From the NCBI RefSeq assembly GCF_000524195.1, contig NW_020170418.1, positions 652,994-716,993 on the forward strand: a stretch of 64,000 bases of DNA. Reading direction: 5' to 3'. This document shows, piece by piece, positions 48,808 to 62,511 of the stretch. The DNA comes from Echinococcus granulosus (lineage: Eukaryota; Platyhelminthes; Cestoda; Cyclophyllidea; Taeniidae). Numbering within the stretch: the stretch's first letter is position 1; every line of letters begins with the position of its first letter. The position numbers were made by a program, and so were the translations under genes. The notes under the pieces are model-generated. The model saw nothing but the letters and a program-made list of their open reading frames with translations, was not told the DNA's origin and ran no database searches.

Positions 48808-51800
48808 TTTTGCCTTTTGATGAATATATTGTTTGAAGATACAGTGTAGTTTTATCTATGGTTGAAAATAGTTGGCGACTAATGAGTGACATTTTGATGG
48901 TCAAAATACTGTGCTACTTGTAAATTTTATTGGGTGTGCAATCTTGGCAATCGTCTTGCTGCAAGAGTTTTGGAGCCATCTGGTGGATGTCGTCTTTTGC
49001 TATTGTCATTTCTCAGTTTCGCATCTTCTTCGGTTTGTATTCTTTTCCCGAAGGTGGTTCCGCGTCACTTGCTTTTTTGTGACTTCTTTCTTTGTACGAT
49101 AGCCAAGGCTTGGGGTTCAGTTTTTGTCCTACAGTTGAGTTGTAGCTTTTCAGGTTGTCGTAGTGGCACCACGGCAGTAGCTCCACCAATAATTCGTCCT
49201 CACAAACAATGTCCTTGGATTATTGGAAGTGTTGAGTTTACGAACTTCATTTTTTTTCACAAAAAGTACGGAAAGGTGCTTGCCCTGACGTGAATGTGAG
49301 CCCGGACTATATTCATGGATTGTGCTTGGCTTTGGTGGCCAGTTGTTCCTTCAGGCGATTCCAGTATTAACATCAAAGATAGGTGCATGCGAAATTTGGT
49401 ATCACCCGCAGAAAACTCTGAGAAGCTGATTGTATGTGGTCTATTGACGACGTATTCGCTTAGCTGCATCGCATTTTCATTCTTCACTCTACCATTGTGA
49501 GAGAGGCCAAGGTAGTAGGCCTTGCTACTATTTTGTGATAAGGCAGCAAATTTGTTTAACTGTGCTCCTTGTAGTGTAAAGGGCGCCTGTAATTGCGCTG
49601 GCGGTGGAAATAAGTAAACTGCTGTGTGAGATCTTTATCTTCGAATAATGGGCTGGGCCCTGATCTTAAGTGCTTACAAGTTGTGCTGGAAAGTTAATAG
49701 CGTCGTTGATGAGATTTCTGCTGTAAATACATGCTGGTAAGCTGGAAGAGTCCGCATGGGATCTTCATTCAGCATGTGTCTTGAACAGTTTGCAGAAAGT
49801 TTGTTCAATTGTAATAAATACTTTTCAAAGTGACATTTTAAATACTCCGTGTAATCTCATCGGAGCCGACGGCAAGGTTGCTATTGTCAAGTTCGAGTTG
49901 TTATGCAGCATCTCATAGATATACCACTTCCTCACTTGAAAATTCGAGTCATTTGGTCTTGAATTTCGTGGTCATCTGTGCAGTAATTTGTCAAGTGAGA
50001 AAGTATGGACAATCGCAGTGCAGATCTGAATTAATCCAGCTTGGATCGGCGTGCCCTCCAAGATTGTAAATCGTCTTCGGTGTTAGTAGGGCGATACTTC
50101 AATGTGCCATGATAATGCTAGCACTAACAATGCAGTAATGTAGAGGTAATAAGATTGTTTTCTGGTTTCCTACGCTAGTCAAGAATTCCATTAAAACGGA
50201 GGCTTAGTTTGCTTGCATCCAACACTTAGTCTATGTACAATTCACTGCAGAGGGATTACCTAAGATACGTTCTTTGCTTGCAAAACCAACTTTGCTACAA
50301 ACATTCCAAAACCCTGGTTTGATGACGAGAGGAATCAAGACCAACTTCAGCTGGATTCAGGCCATTAATCCTAGTCAGCGTGCCTTTCTACTAACCATGC
50401 TTTGATGTGACAAGCCAACGATGCTCTTCGTATTCAGCATACGAGAGATATTTGACAAAGGATGATGCTTTCAGTATTTTTAATAAACCATGTAGTGAGC
50501 TTTACTTGGCTCAGTTCGTTTGCAAGAAATAAGACCTCTGTCTACGCGACTTTTTAGCTGTTGAGTGGGTGGAAAAGAATGCTCGGTTAGCCGTGAAGGT
50601 TAATGTCATTGCGACCACGGGTGATGATCATCTCAAACTACTGCTTCGTGAGCTTCTTGCGACACTGGTCGCCGAATGTGTCAATTTCGTTGATGGACAT
50701 CTTAAACTTCTCGATGCTCTTCTCTACTGTATTCCTTCACCTGCTATGTTCATTTCAACCGTTAGTCCTTTATACGCCTTTCCTCTAGCGTTCTGTCGTA
50801 AAATATGAGCAATAGTTGTTTGCAATTAGGTCAATCGTGCGCCCTGTTTTGTTTAATTGAAGTGGAATGTGTCTTTGTTAGCCGGAACTGGAGCAGAAAG
50901 TGGGCGTGTCTGCTCACAAGTGGTTCTATGAAATCATGGCTTGGCACATTTTTTGTGGCATGGTTATCGAGAACAGGTAGGATGTCATTATGTGTAGACG
51001 TGGTAGGGGAATAGGACAAGCTGGGATGCGAAATGAGTAAGGCTGAATGGGCCTTGAGGAATGCTGTTCTTCATGAGAGCCGAAATGGCTAACAGCCACT
51101 GGTTATGTTTTCATCAAATAAATCGCAATACGGTGTACAAATTGCAGGTCATATGAGCGGAACATCGGGAAGGCGCACAATGGGAGGGTGAAGGAATTGC
51201 TGACCGCAGGAGAAGTAGTTGAGCTTCCAGCGAGTAGCATGGGAGCCAGGCAAAACGCAAATATTGTTGACATGTCAGACCCGGAATTCTGTTTTCCATG
51301 TTCTGTGCTGGGTTTTGGTAAATCGTTCACTCGCCTATGTAAGGTGGTAAGTTGAGTAAGACGATCGGTCAAGGAAGTGCACGCTTTCTGTCCCGCCTCA
51401 TTTACTTTTGTTGTATTTAGTGTAACGCTCACATCCAAGGGGTAATAACAAATTAGCCAGTCTCACCCCAACCCTCAATCACAAAACCTGTGCGCGTACA
51501 AGGTAAGTCCATACCTCTTCTGTTATTTCCGCGCCAGATTGGGAATTATTTGAGAAAAAACATAACCAGTGGCTGAATACACTTTTCATCAATTCCCATC
51601 AAGTCTACTTAAGACTGCTATTCACGATTCACCAATCCTCAAGATGCCTGGTGGCCTGATCATGCAAGCGAGGTGTCGCGTCGACCGGAGGGTAGGACAC
51701 CTCTGTGAGCTGGGAGTTCTGAAAATCAGCAACATCCCCTTAATAGGATCTTGCTTGTTCTCCATAATCAAGTGACAAGGTGCGCAATCCATGGATGCGT

Positions 51801-54800
51801 ATGAACACACGTAAGTAGACGCACGCCGCATGCAGAACCTTTGGAAGAAGAAGCGGGCAGTGGACTCGAACGTCGTGGCGATTGAGGAGTGGTCGGCATG
51901 CCCCCAAGCCAAAGAGCTGAGTGCCACGGTGTCCCTAAACCTGTATCTATCCCCACTGACTCGAACCGAAAAAATATGTGCAATTCAATTAGCCTCTTCG
52001 TTCTGAGGGTATGAGGGCGGCTGGGGAGTAGGGGCTAGCCGAGGGTTGTGCCACAATTGTTATGCCATGTCGGCGTTAGTGGAACAAATAATCATTTGTC
52101 GTCCGAGTTCTAACTCGAGGCTTCATCAAAACTTATGTATTACACTGAGCAAACGCAGCACGTCTTCACCTTAACCGCGTCAACATGCGTGTTAGATTCT
52201 GGAGACATTGTGCTCAGTTTCATTTGCGTGGCACTATCTACCTTTACCATGAAAGGCTTAATTGTTCTGCTATATATTGGGGCACAACTATGAAGGATTG
52301 ACAGAGTTTTGGAGATACTTGAAGTTGTGCCACACTACTAGCTAATTAATCGTTACCAAAGCAAATGTTGGCAAGTACATTTTTCTTGAATTGAGAAGGG
52401 GATTGTCCATCCTCCTGTCAATTGTCCTTTAACATGGCATGAGATGGCGTGGTACGACTGCAGACCACGTCGAAAATGGTGAATTCTCACCAGTAGTTCA
52501 CAGGCTGTGCCCACAAACCACATGCCCTTGAAACCGGCGTCAAGTTGGTCCCTTTCAAACGGGCATCAATTCACTCGTCTTGAACATTGGCTTGATTTCG
52601 TGTGGCCTGCCATGAAATTCAGTCCACACGCGCTGCATTTTCGCTCCCTTTCTTTTCTCTAAACCAATGTGACAATTTAATCCCATGTTGGAATGACCTA
52701 CTGAGTGTGCCGACACTCCTCGTGGAGGTGGGTTTCAATGTCCTTTCGACTAGTGCCCAAACACCTCGCTCCTGCCTACGTCTTTTTTTGAACTCATTCA
52801 ATATCTTCCATTCATGTCGACAATGCAGTATGCATCTTCTCCTATCTGTAACCTGAATGCCTTCCTCAAATCAAGTAGGTGTGTTATTTTCTGACAATTT
52901 TGCCGATGTACGTTTGACGATTAGTCGTTGCTCTTCACACGTGCCTCGTGTCCCCACGCACTTTAGTGCAGACTGTGTAGGAAGGACGAAAACACATGAG
53001 ACTCTACGTCCATGCTTCTGCACCGGCGTTACACCGCGCATGCTAGACAAATGATTCACTTCGAGGCTAAACTGGAGCACCAACCATTAGCACATTCACG
53101 ATACATTGTGTATGGAGGCTGCGACCCCTGCCTGAACGGAGTCTACGGTGAATTGCCCGAGTCATCACTACTGCATGTCTGGCCGTGCTCTGCTCACAAC
53201 TGCAGTAGAGAAGGGGTGAGAGTCCACCCTGTTCTTATGACTCATTATGGTGCGAGGCTATCAGGAGTGGTGGTAGCGTGGGAAGGGCAGGAAGACGGAC
53301 CCAGACCACCACCAGTAATCGTGTTACCTTTTAAGGGTGGCTCTGTTACGGGGCGGTCGCAAGTAAAGTAATGCAGAAACGAGGCGATTGCTCGGAAAGA
53401 GGTTTGCTAATTTCTCACCGAGAACAAGCACGCCGTAGAATCTTTGCATGTAACGTCCTTCGCCGAATAAGGCGCATAGTCATCCTCGTGCGCTTAAAAA
53501 TGCAGTCAAATGGCTGCAGAAACCCTCTTGCAGCATTCTACTTGACAAAAGCTGGCAGCAAACTCAATGGCTACAAGACATTATTCTTTGAGAAGCTAAT
53601 ATAATGCATAACGTTGGAAATTCCTGTTTCTGCATCACTAGTACTGGACAACTGCCTGCTAAATTGAGACTGTGAACCTTTGGTCTTCAAGTGCCAAGCA
53701 AAGGAAAGATGGGCAATATCATGCCTCTTTTCTTCGTCCCTTTCTTCTTTTCCTCAAATTAAGGAGGTATGCAATCTCATGAGTCAATTTGAGCATATGC
53801 TCCGATATCATTCTGCAATGGCACTGAAAATGCACTTCACATCTACACGATAGAGAGCGTTGCTTTATTACTGACAACCACTGATAAATGCCCATGGTTC
53901 CGCAAGAATGACGTAGATGTCAAGTAAAGTAGGCTTAAGAATCTCGTTTCACTCTGTTGGAGGGAAAAGCGATATCCAAGGATTGTCATAAATTCTTGGT
54001 TTTCCCAGCACCCAATATTGGCCGACGGAATAAGGCAGGCAGCGCAGTCTACTGTTCCTCAGTTAAATACTCCTAAGCTCCTTCACCCTGCGCATGTTGG
54101 CCACTGGCAACCCATCCAGGGGATCACCTAAATGCATAAATAGAGCGATTAGTTGAACATGATCGGTCCCTCACAATCATGTCTGCTCACAAATAGTCCT
54201 AGAAACAACATTACTCTGGTCAGCCGTTGCAAGAAGACTTTCTCACTTCACCAGATTCCAAAAGTCCCCCAACAAGTCCCAATTTTCAGCGACTGCGTGC
54301 CAGAGCGTAGGCTATTGAGACACTGCCAGCTCCCTCACCTCCGAGTTCATGCAGAGGAAGGTCAGATGCAAACATTTTAGAGGCTTGACAATTGACGGAA
54401 TTCAGGCCTTCTCCGCGTTCAACAGAGACAAATTTGTCAATCGCACAACACGATTGTCAAATCACTGAAGTTTTGCATCTCTTATACCCAAACTTCCAAG
54501 GTGAAGTGGAAATGCTTTCCCGCGGTTTTCAATTACACGTTTGCCAACCTTGGGCGTCTACAAAATCTGTACCAAGGTGACGATATGTCTTCAAGAATCC
54601 TCCACCCATCCATAACATGGATCTTACAATAATGCTTTGTCGATTCTTCATACCACAAAGGAAGTGACGTAGTGGGTCAGACTAATCCAACGTGCTGCGA
54701 CTCGTAAGAGTCAGAGCCATTCCTTACAAAAGACGGTATTTCGAGCGGAATCGGCCAAACGAATGGTAAATCTACCCTCGCCCACAAGTCTGTCGTCAGC

Positions 54801-56630
54801 TTCGACAGCGCTCCGCCTACGCTAAATTTAAGAGCATTTGAATCTTGATTACCTCAAAACTCAACACCCGCAATGCTATTCGAAGCAGACATGAAACGGC
54901 ATTTGACTTGTCAACCCATTCAAATACGAATTTGATCTATTCTGTTGCTATTTGTAACCCTAGTTATAAAATTTACCTATTTGCATTTTTTGAGTAAAAA
55001 ATTTACTAGGTGAGAGTAATTGTTCACCCACAGCACTAATCAATTATGATTTCGTGCAGAACACTGGCTCTGCAAGCACGCCCCTAGTTGTTCTTAATTT
55101 CATGTTTTTAAATAATCTTAGTTATTTTAATCTTTTCTATGTTTTCGTGTGCCTCAAATGCTTCGTTATTTCCCGGGATTTATTTGAGCCTTATTTAAGT
55201 CGGCGTGTGCCTCGTTTTTTTGCAATTTGGCAAGCGTTGAAGCAAATTAGTGTGTATTGTTTTGCCTAATAAGATTTAACGCTCCTCCATTTAAGCATAG
55301 AAATTAAAGTTTCTATTCTGACTCCTGCACTAACGCAGACCTTGTTCCTAATGCGGCGGTGCTGCTACGAGATTGCCAATTGATGGCAACTTCTGTTAAC
55401 GGCTTTACCGTGAAGAGATTCGCATCGAATTTGTTGTGTAGATACATGGGTCAAATGACAGCGACAATTATTCGGGCTTTGTGGCATTTTTTACGACTTT
55501 CGTCAACAGGTGAAGCAAAGAGCATGCTCTTCGCTTTTGCGAGTGTTTCTTGCATACTGTTTTTGGTTACCGTGAAATTGGTTAACGTTTTGGTTCAATA
55601 TGTACCTGTTAGTTACCTGTTGATCCAAAGTCACCAATGAGTTGGGCTTGAATACGTAACTGCACATGCATTGAGGGCAACTCTTTGCATCTAAGTGGAC
55701 CACTTTTGCCTACTGACTTCGCATCAGTGTATGTGGATATGACAAGTTATAGGCCTTACATGTGCTGGCTTTCACTGGGTCCCATTCACTGATATTGGAC
55801 GCAAACAGGCCTTTGTGCCTGAGATGCCGAAGGGGCTCTGTAGTGATAATGAGGTATGCAGCCCGAACGATAGGAAGCCTCATGTTCTCAAGTCAGTATT
55901 TTGCGAAGTTCACCCTTGTTTAGGGTCCAAAGTTGACTCTTCATACAGGGTTCCCTGGGCCACAGTCTGTAGTCTAGGGTAGTCTCTAACCTCGTTCATG
56001 TGATGGGTTGCATCTACCGTAATGCTTATATTATTGATGGTGCGATCTGTTGTTTAAAATAACTGGCCGCTTAGCTGCGCAAAAGCAATGGTGGGTAAGG
56101 TTAACTTTTATCCACTAGCTATCGGTTTTGCGACAAATCACTATTTTTGGAACTGTGGATAACAAGGAATAAAGTAGACAGCATGAGCTAAAGTGCATAT
56201 CAGAGGAAGGTGTGCACGTGTGTGGGAATCGTCCGACTGACTGCACATCTAAGCTGGTATACTCCCGTTTCCTAGTCCCCCGATTTCCAGAATATTTTCT
56301 CTTCATTAATCTCATCAGCCAAATTGATTGTAAACTTGTATAAGCATTGGAGACCTGAGTCGGATTGTTGGACACGCTTTATGGGATTCACACAATAAAT
56401 GCCTACCTGAAAGTTGGAATGGACCATGATGTCATGCCATACCATATCTCATATTTTGTTGATAATTAAAGTGCCATAGTGGTTGTGTTAATAACAATTC
56501 AATCAACTTCCTTTTGAAACTTGCTCAGTTCTCACTAGGACGGTGACGACATTGTGAGGTCATCTCAACGTCCGGTCCATGTTACGTAGAAGATAGTCAC
56601 CGCGGCAGACGCCGGCGGAACTACAGGACG
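48808..56630. other. Gene-poor region, no convincing gene
   Basis: No multi-exon model with matching phases and family motifs could be built here. Exon-like open frames next to AG sites exist (for example 49159-49293 and about 50560-50790), but none is recognised and the second is nearly open on both strands. A GC-rich mixed segment with short frames lies at 52.6-53.4 kb. These may be remnants of mobile elements or chance. Confidence 0.4.
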
Positions 56631-56739
56631 CACTGCAAAGCAGTGAGAATAAAAGCAATCGTCGCGACGGGTGGAATCATTGTGTAACCCTCTACATGTC
56701 ATTGGATGTTTTCGTAAAAACTCCACCTGAGGGAAGTTG
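56631..56739. repeat. Dispersed 109-bp repeat, copy 1
   Basis: Aligns without gaps to 60264-60372, in the same orientation, with nine differences, all transitions (A/G or C/T). The sequence outside these bounds does not align. It probably belongs to a family of interspersed repeats. Confidence 0.85.
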
Positions 56740-56796
56740 CTCGCGCTGAAGAGGGAAACTCACACCTTCTGCTGGGATTAGGACCCCTTTATTGCT

Positions 56797-56812
56797 GCCG
56801 CCGCCGCCGCCG
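56797..56812. repeat. CCG trinucleotide run
   Basis: About five CCG units; in one frame it reads as a short Pro run. No gene was recognised around it. Confidence 0.8.
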
Positions 56813-59800
56813 TCTTCCTGGTTGAAGAATGGTTCCTTCAGCCTCACAGTTCCGGCCTTAACTGATGAGGCACCTCACCTCCACTGGAGCCCTGGAATTT
56901 GGCACGACGACAGGTCAGTAAATCCATCCCCTGTTTTTGTCAGCATTTCCTACTTGAATTTGAAAGCTATGGGTTGCTGTCACATTTAGTCTAAAATTGC
57001 TTTACAGGTATGCTTTATGTGAAGTGAGATATTGAGACCTTGTGTAATGCTGATGTTGGGCTTTGAGTGTCGCTATTCAAGTAGGACTGACGAGGTAATT
57101 AGCCAGGTCATAAGTAAGCCTGTTTCACACATCCTCGAGGCAACTTGTCTCAACATCGTCGGGAGAGTAGGTCACTGTGACTTCCATGCATGTAGATTGC
57201 GTGAAAAGTCATCGCACATCGCTTGAGAGAGGAGTGGAGTGCAATCATGCGATGCGCCAATGGCGAAGACTGTCGTCTTACGGAATGCAGACAGACCAAC
57301 TCCCAATACAGTGCATGCTATTTGTTTGCCAGCACGACGTGACAACGTGAGAGGCTCAGTTAAGATGGAAAAGATTCCACCAAGCTATCTCAATCCCGGT
57401 ATCTCCATTTGCTTTGTTATGACTGTGCTGATGATAAACCAGTTGCAGTGCTAATTCCATCAAATCCTGAGGCTGATGCACTTAGATGCACTTAATTGCA
57501 TTCAGAAGACCAGCGTTTCTACAATTCACTTATCACTTCACATCAACTACTGTTAAATTGCATGGCAATAAAGACGACACGGGTGTAATGAAGATCCACT
57601 ACCATCATGATTCCTTGACTTATAATGAGGCGGCTTCTAATTTAGTGCCCGCTTATCTGACAAATTATTTTTGTAAATAATAAGCATGTCAATGGATGAA
57701 TGTCCATCTTACTTATTGTAAATGAGCAGTATCTCTGTTGTCATTATCCTCATTACCATCACTCTCTTGACTTCAGGTTGGCAGTGGTGGCAGATTGGGA
57801 TTTCCCCTTCTCCGTGGGTTACACATATCTTCCCCATTCCCACATTTCTACCCCATTTCATCTTTCGCCATCATTGTCGTCTCCGCATATCTCCCTTTCT
57901 CTCCCTAGCTTTAAAACTATTCTTATTAAGAAGACTTTCCTGACCCCCTTATCGCTCTTCCTGTTAACAAACACGTGGTTATTTCTATCTCGAAGAATAC
58001 AATTCAATGGTAATTTCCTTTGAATTAAACCCTTATTTTTACTTTGTTTGATTAGTATAAGTGGTTTGGATGGGAGGAGGGGATGACGGCAGCACATGGA
58101 TTCCGCTTGTTCCATCGTCTGCTATTTTAAAGGCCAATATTGAAGTAGGCAGCAGACTCCGTATTAGCCAATCAGATTTCGATGCACAGTTAAACATATC
58201 AAGTGTCTTTCTAACGCCCATGTAGCATCCAAAGGTAGTTTTTTTGGGGAGAGAAATGAACCTAGAAATGTTCCAGACAATGCGCTTCAGTCTGCATAGT
58301 GTATTCTTTATCTTAGCAGAATGCCTTTTGGTGTATCTAGTCGCAGCCTTTCCGCTTATAATTGGCTTAACTTTTACTTCTTCCCATTACTAGTGCGCGT
58401 CTTCAAACCAAATCTATTGCCACTTTTGGAAATGGGATTCATGAGTTAGAAAGCCCTCAGCAATATGTGGAAAGGTGACGGCCTACTTAAAGTTGATGTT
58501 TTGAGTCTGTAATAATGCTCTTGATAAGTGATAAAAACATGGGATTTTAGCTCACAAAAGTTCTCCCACCGTAATATATTTTGCTCAAGGTGAACAAAAC
58601 AACAAAATGTAACTACATTATGAAAGATGCAATAGGTGAAATTAAGTAGTGATGATTTAAAGCACATGCAGGGTTGGACGGAAACCCGAATTGCGATCTC
58701 AGTGACGATTTCGTTGACACCTGAATGTGATTGACCAGATGAATCATTCATGCAAAGTAGATCAAACGAAAGTGCTATGTGATTTCTCTTCACCTTGTTA
58801 CAGCATTCAAAGTTCTTGCATTTCTTCCTGTCGTCCCAACTTAATCAGGGAAAATAATGCATTGGCACATTTGATGCGCGGTTTTCGCGACACTTCGTGA
58901 AAATACACGTCGTTACAAGTGAAAAAGTTCAAGAGATAAGCATAATTTTGGCGGTAGCAGCCAATAGTTGGACCAGAAAGGCAAATCCTTCTTTTACGAG
59001 GCGAATGAAATGAATTGGTATAACTATGTGCATTCTGTTTTATCGCACATTTCACACCCATCGTGGCAAGTGGGAAAAAACTGCAAAACTTGGGTGAACA
59101 ATTGGGGAGAGGAGCGAACCATGAAATATCAGTGAAGCTGATGGGGGATTCCTAATATGTGCCATCATTAATCAGGTGTAGTCACATGTTCAGGGTAAAT
59201 TTGCAAAATCAGAACTCAAATAAATTTAATTCCCATAATGAAAATGCACAAAATGCAAGATCTCTTGCAGTTAACAAATGTAAAAAATTCGCAACTTCGG
59301 ATACGTTTACTGGTTTTTGTGCCGTGCATTTCTTCATCAAGTAATTTTCAGCTATTTTTTTATTCATGTAAAAATATATTTTTTAAAATTGCTTACATTT
59401 AATGAAGACCATTCTTGTAGCCTTCCCTCTTATGAGCGACTTTGAAGAATAATCTACACAAGCATTGAAACCATTAACGTTTTCCAAATTTGAAACTGAA
59501 TTGACATAGTACTTATTCATCGCAAGGTCAACTATGGCGATTAGCGCAGTAGTTCTGCTTAATAAAAAGAGAAATGACGCTTTCTCGTATGAGTATACGC
59601 CGTTACTAAGGCATCCTTCGTACCAACTCGTTTACTGCAAAGTTGCCCAAATGAAACTAAACTAAATTAAGCTGAGCGCGGAAAAGGCAAGGCCTCCAAG
59701 CTTCTCCATCAAAAGAGGACGGGACATACGCTTTTCTACTAAGGACACATTAAAAGCAATTCATTGTATCAAATCACTGGTTGGGCCTTTGCGTTCCTTT

Positions 59801-60263
59801 CGTTAATTGCAACAAGTTCCAATAGTGTAAGTTTACGCCACTTCTGAGTTTGGGGCTCCAATCGCGGATCAAGAGTCTACTCTCATCACAGCTTGGTGGA
59901 TTGGATAGGCAGTGGGTGACTGAAATGCAGTTTAGCTTTTCGATACTGACGATTACATAAAAATGTTGACCTAATATAGAAAATGCTGAAAACCGTTACT
60001 CAATATAAAGACAATAACTTACCCCACTGTACATATCTTTCATGTTGAAGTACATACATCTTGACGTTGACATTGATAAAAGTCATTTGAAGAGACTAGA
60101 TACCGGTAACAGAATAATAAGGCTTATCCCTAGACTCAGCTTTACGTTTTCAGAGAAATAAACGTTGTACTAATTAGAGGTTTTGGTCAAAAAGTTATAC
60201 AAGCTTGCTCCGTCTGCTCTTATGAACTTTTGCACTTTTGGGTCGTAATATTCCAGCAACCTG
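56813..60263. other. Gene-poor region between the two dispersed repeat copies
   Basis: AT-rich sequence with only short frames on both strands. I see no exon with family motifs, no tRNA-like element and no mobile-element protein. Confidence 0.45.
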
Positions 60264-60372
60264 CACTGCGAAGCAGTGAGAGTAAAAGCGATCGTCGCGA
60301 TGGGTGGAATCATTGTGCGACCTTCTACATGTCATTGGATGTTTTCGTAAAAACTCCATCTGAGGAAAGTTG
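60264..60372. repeat. Dispersed 109-bp repeat, copy 2
   Basis: Direct-orientation partner of 56631-56739. On the minus strand both copies stay open and share the peptide FLRKHPMTCR...HNDST, which hints at a coding origin in a mobile element, but the fragment is too short to name. Confidence 0.85.
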
Positions 60373-61017
60373 TTAAAACATCCGCCTTTCGATGGGCCAC
60401 CCGTCCACGAGGATCGCCTTGACGCATGCAACCATGCTTGGAGTACCTGCATCGAAAAATGCATGCTACCTCTGGATTTGGGTGGCAGTTCTAGCAGAGC
60501 GCATACCTGGCTCTCCAAAGTATACGCTCACCAAAGGGCACTACTGGAGGATATTGTGCTTGGTAATGGTTATTGGTTAGGAAAGTTCCGCATTTGGGTC
60601 GTAATCTGTGGTTGTCGCCGTTGTCCTAGCAAGATAACGCGAATATTACACACTTCGCTGCATGAATTCATCCAAGCAAACGCTTTATCCCATCCTATGC
60701 GCATATTTCTAGTCTGGAAATACGAAACAAGCAAATCACGATTTCCATGCATGAAGGCTGCTTCATCCTCCATCAAGTGTACGCATAGGTTGAGTGAGCA
60801 TTAGTTCCTTGTATAGAAGCCGCATCCACGTACCGGATGGGAACATCCAGTACTCCCGCTATTTCTCAGCGATGTTACGGTCCCTCAAGCAGCATCTCGC
60901 TAGCACAATCGCTTGTTTCCATCCTGTGGTTTTGCTGGCAAGGCGACACCACTGCATCATTCATTTGAGCCAACTTAGCAGAAAATCTCAGAAAGAACTT
61001 AGTAGCGACGGAGTGAA

Positions 61018-62511
61018 GTATTCCCATAAATGTCTCCTAAGTGAAAAATCTACCCTCGTACACCTAGATCTTATAAGCGCTACACAGATAGACGCTCTTA
61101 AAAGCCTTAGTTAACAAAAGTTGTCAATCCCTTAATGAAGGTACTACATTCCCTGTGCTTTGCCAACCACCAAACACACCTAACTGGGAACTATTCAAGT
61201 ACTTCATCAACATTGCTTCCAGAATAGTCTCTACTCGTTTTGCAGAATTTCCTATGCTGCAAAATAAGTGAATTAATCCCTCCAATCCTGCAACGCATTT
61301 GGCCAAATAATTTCATCGCACTTAGAGTATCAAGGGAGAGCATTTGTTTCAGCAAGCTTTGCATATTTCGCAACAGAATTGTAGTGAATCGAAAGTGAGC
61401 GCATAGGAGCTTGATGGCTATGCATCGCTTAGATTAGGTGTTGGCGAGGCGCGAAGAGCCACAAGCAGAGCCCACGATTAGGGCCAACTCAGCAGACGAG
61501 CACGCAACCATTTCCCATTTCGCCCACCAAAATGGCCTCTACATTTTAACGAAGTAAATGTGTGGGCATTTATTTCTAAAACCTTTGCATTTACTTGATT
61601 CAGTGAATTTACAACTCGTTGTGAATCGAAAATGGAAAACTTTATGGGGGAATAAAATTTTCGCGCATTTTTAAATGTCTAAATAAAGCGCATAAATCCA
61701 GTCCACCAGATGAAGTCAAGTGATCCCTTTCTAGGAAGATATGAGGATGGCACACGTCGAGGTCATTTCGTGTACACTGGCTACAGCGAAGTTGTCTGAT
61801 TTCTTTCTCCTCGCTGCCATAATCGGTATAGTGGAACGGGTAGGTTTTGTTCTGTTGATTGCCGAAGCAAGACTTTTGCTGTATGGTTGGCCTTTTGTGC
61901 CAAAACACTAACTTCACGTATCATCCGTAGTCATGATGCACAAATACCTCAAACTAGAATGTTCTTTGACTTCTTTCCCACTGCCACGCTGTTTATCTAT
62001 GATTTTAGCACATGTGGACAAATTATTTTCTCATAATGCACGAAGATATGGTGAAATATCCAATGCCGCGGCACTTTTTTTCTTAATTTTATGCTTGGTT
62101 GTCGATGCGATTCAAAAATGGTTTCTTGAGGATAGACAAGCTCACGGGCCACTTGTGATGATCATTTGTGGGACAAATGTATGCGGAACAGTATTTTGCT
62201 GTGACTAATGTTTGCGTGCACGATGTTAAACCGAATGAACTCAAATGATTTTGCAAGACTCTCCTGCACTCCACTACGCACCACAAGTTGACGCAGTGCC
62301 TCAGATGTCAGCACTTTGGAACCGCTGAACTACGTGATTACAACTAGAATCCGAGAAAAGTAAGCGAACAAAAATGTCGGGTGCAGTATTTAGACAGAAT
62401 GAGGAAAACACATAAAACTAAGCCATGCCTTATCTTTCACGTTGATTGATATCAATGAATGGACGTTGTGCAGCGAACAAAGGGTCGTGTAACGCTGAAA
62501 TAGCCCAAATT
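61018..62511. repeat. Tandem repeat unit 1 (about 1.49 kb)
   Basis: The unit begins near TATTCCCATAAATG and is followed directly by a second unit. The left third (to about 61539) differs from unit 2 by roughly 10 percent with small indels. The remainder is identical in unit 2 at an offset of 1489. Open frames inside (91, 91 and 65 codons) match no family known to me and overlap on opposite strands. Confidence 0.9.

Noticed and set aside
48808..61017. CRISPR array, operon or prokaryotic-type system
   Set aside because: The window is eukaryotic throughout (introns, RPL15, PSMB1, RFC2). There are no regularly spaced short repeats and no intronless prokaryotic-like gene clusters.
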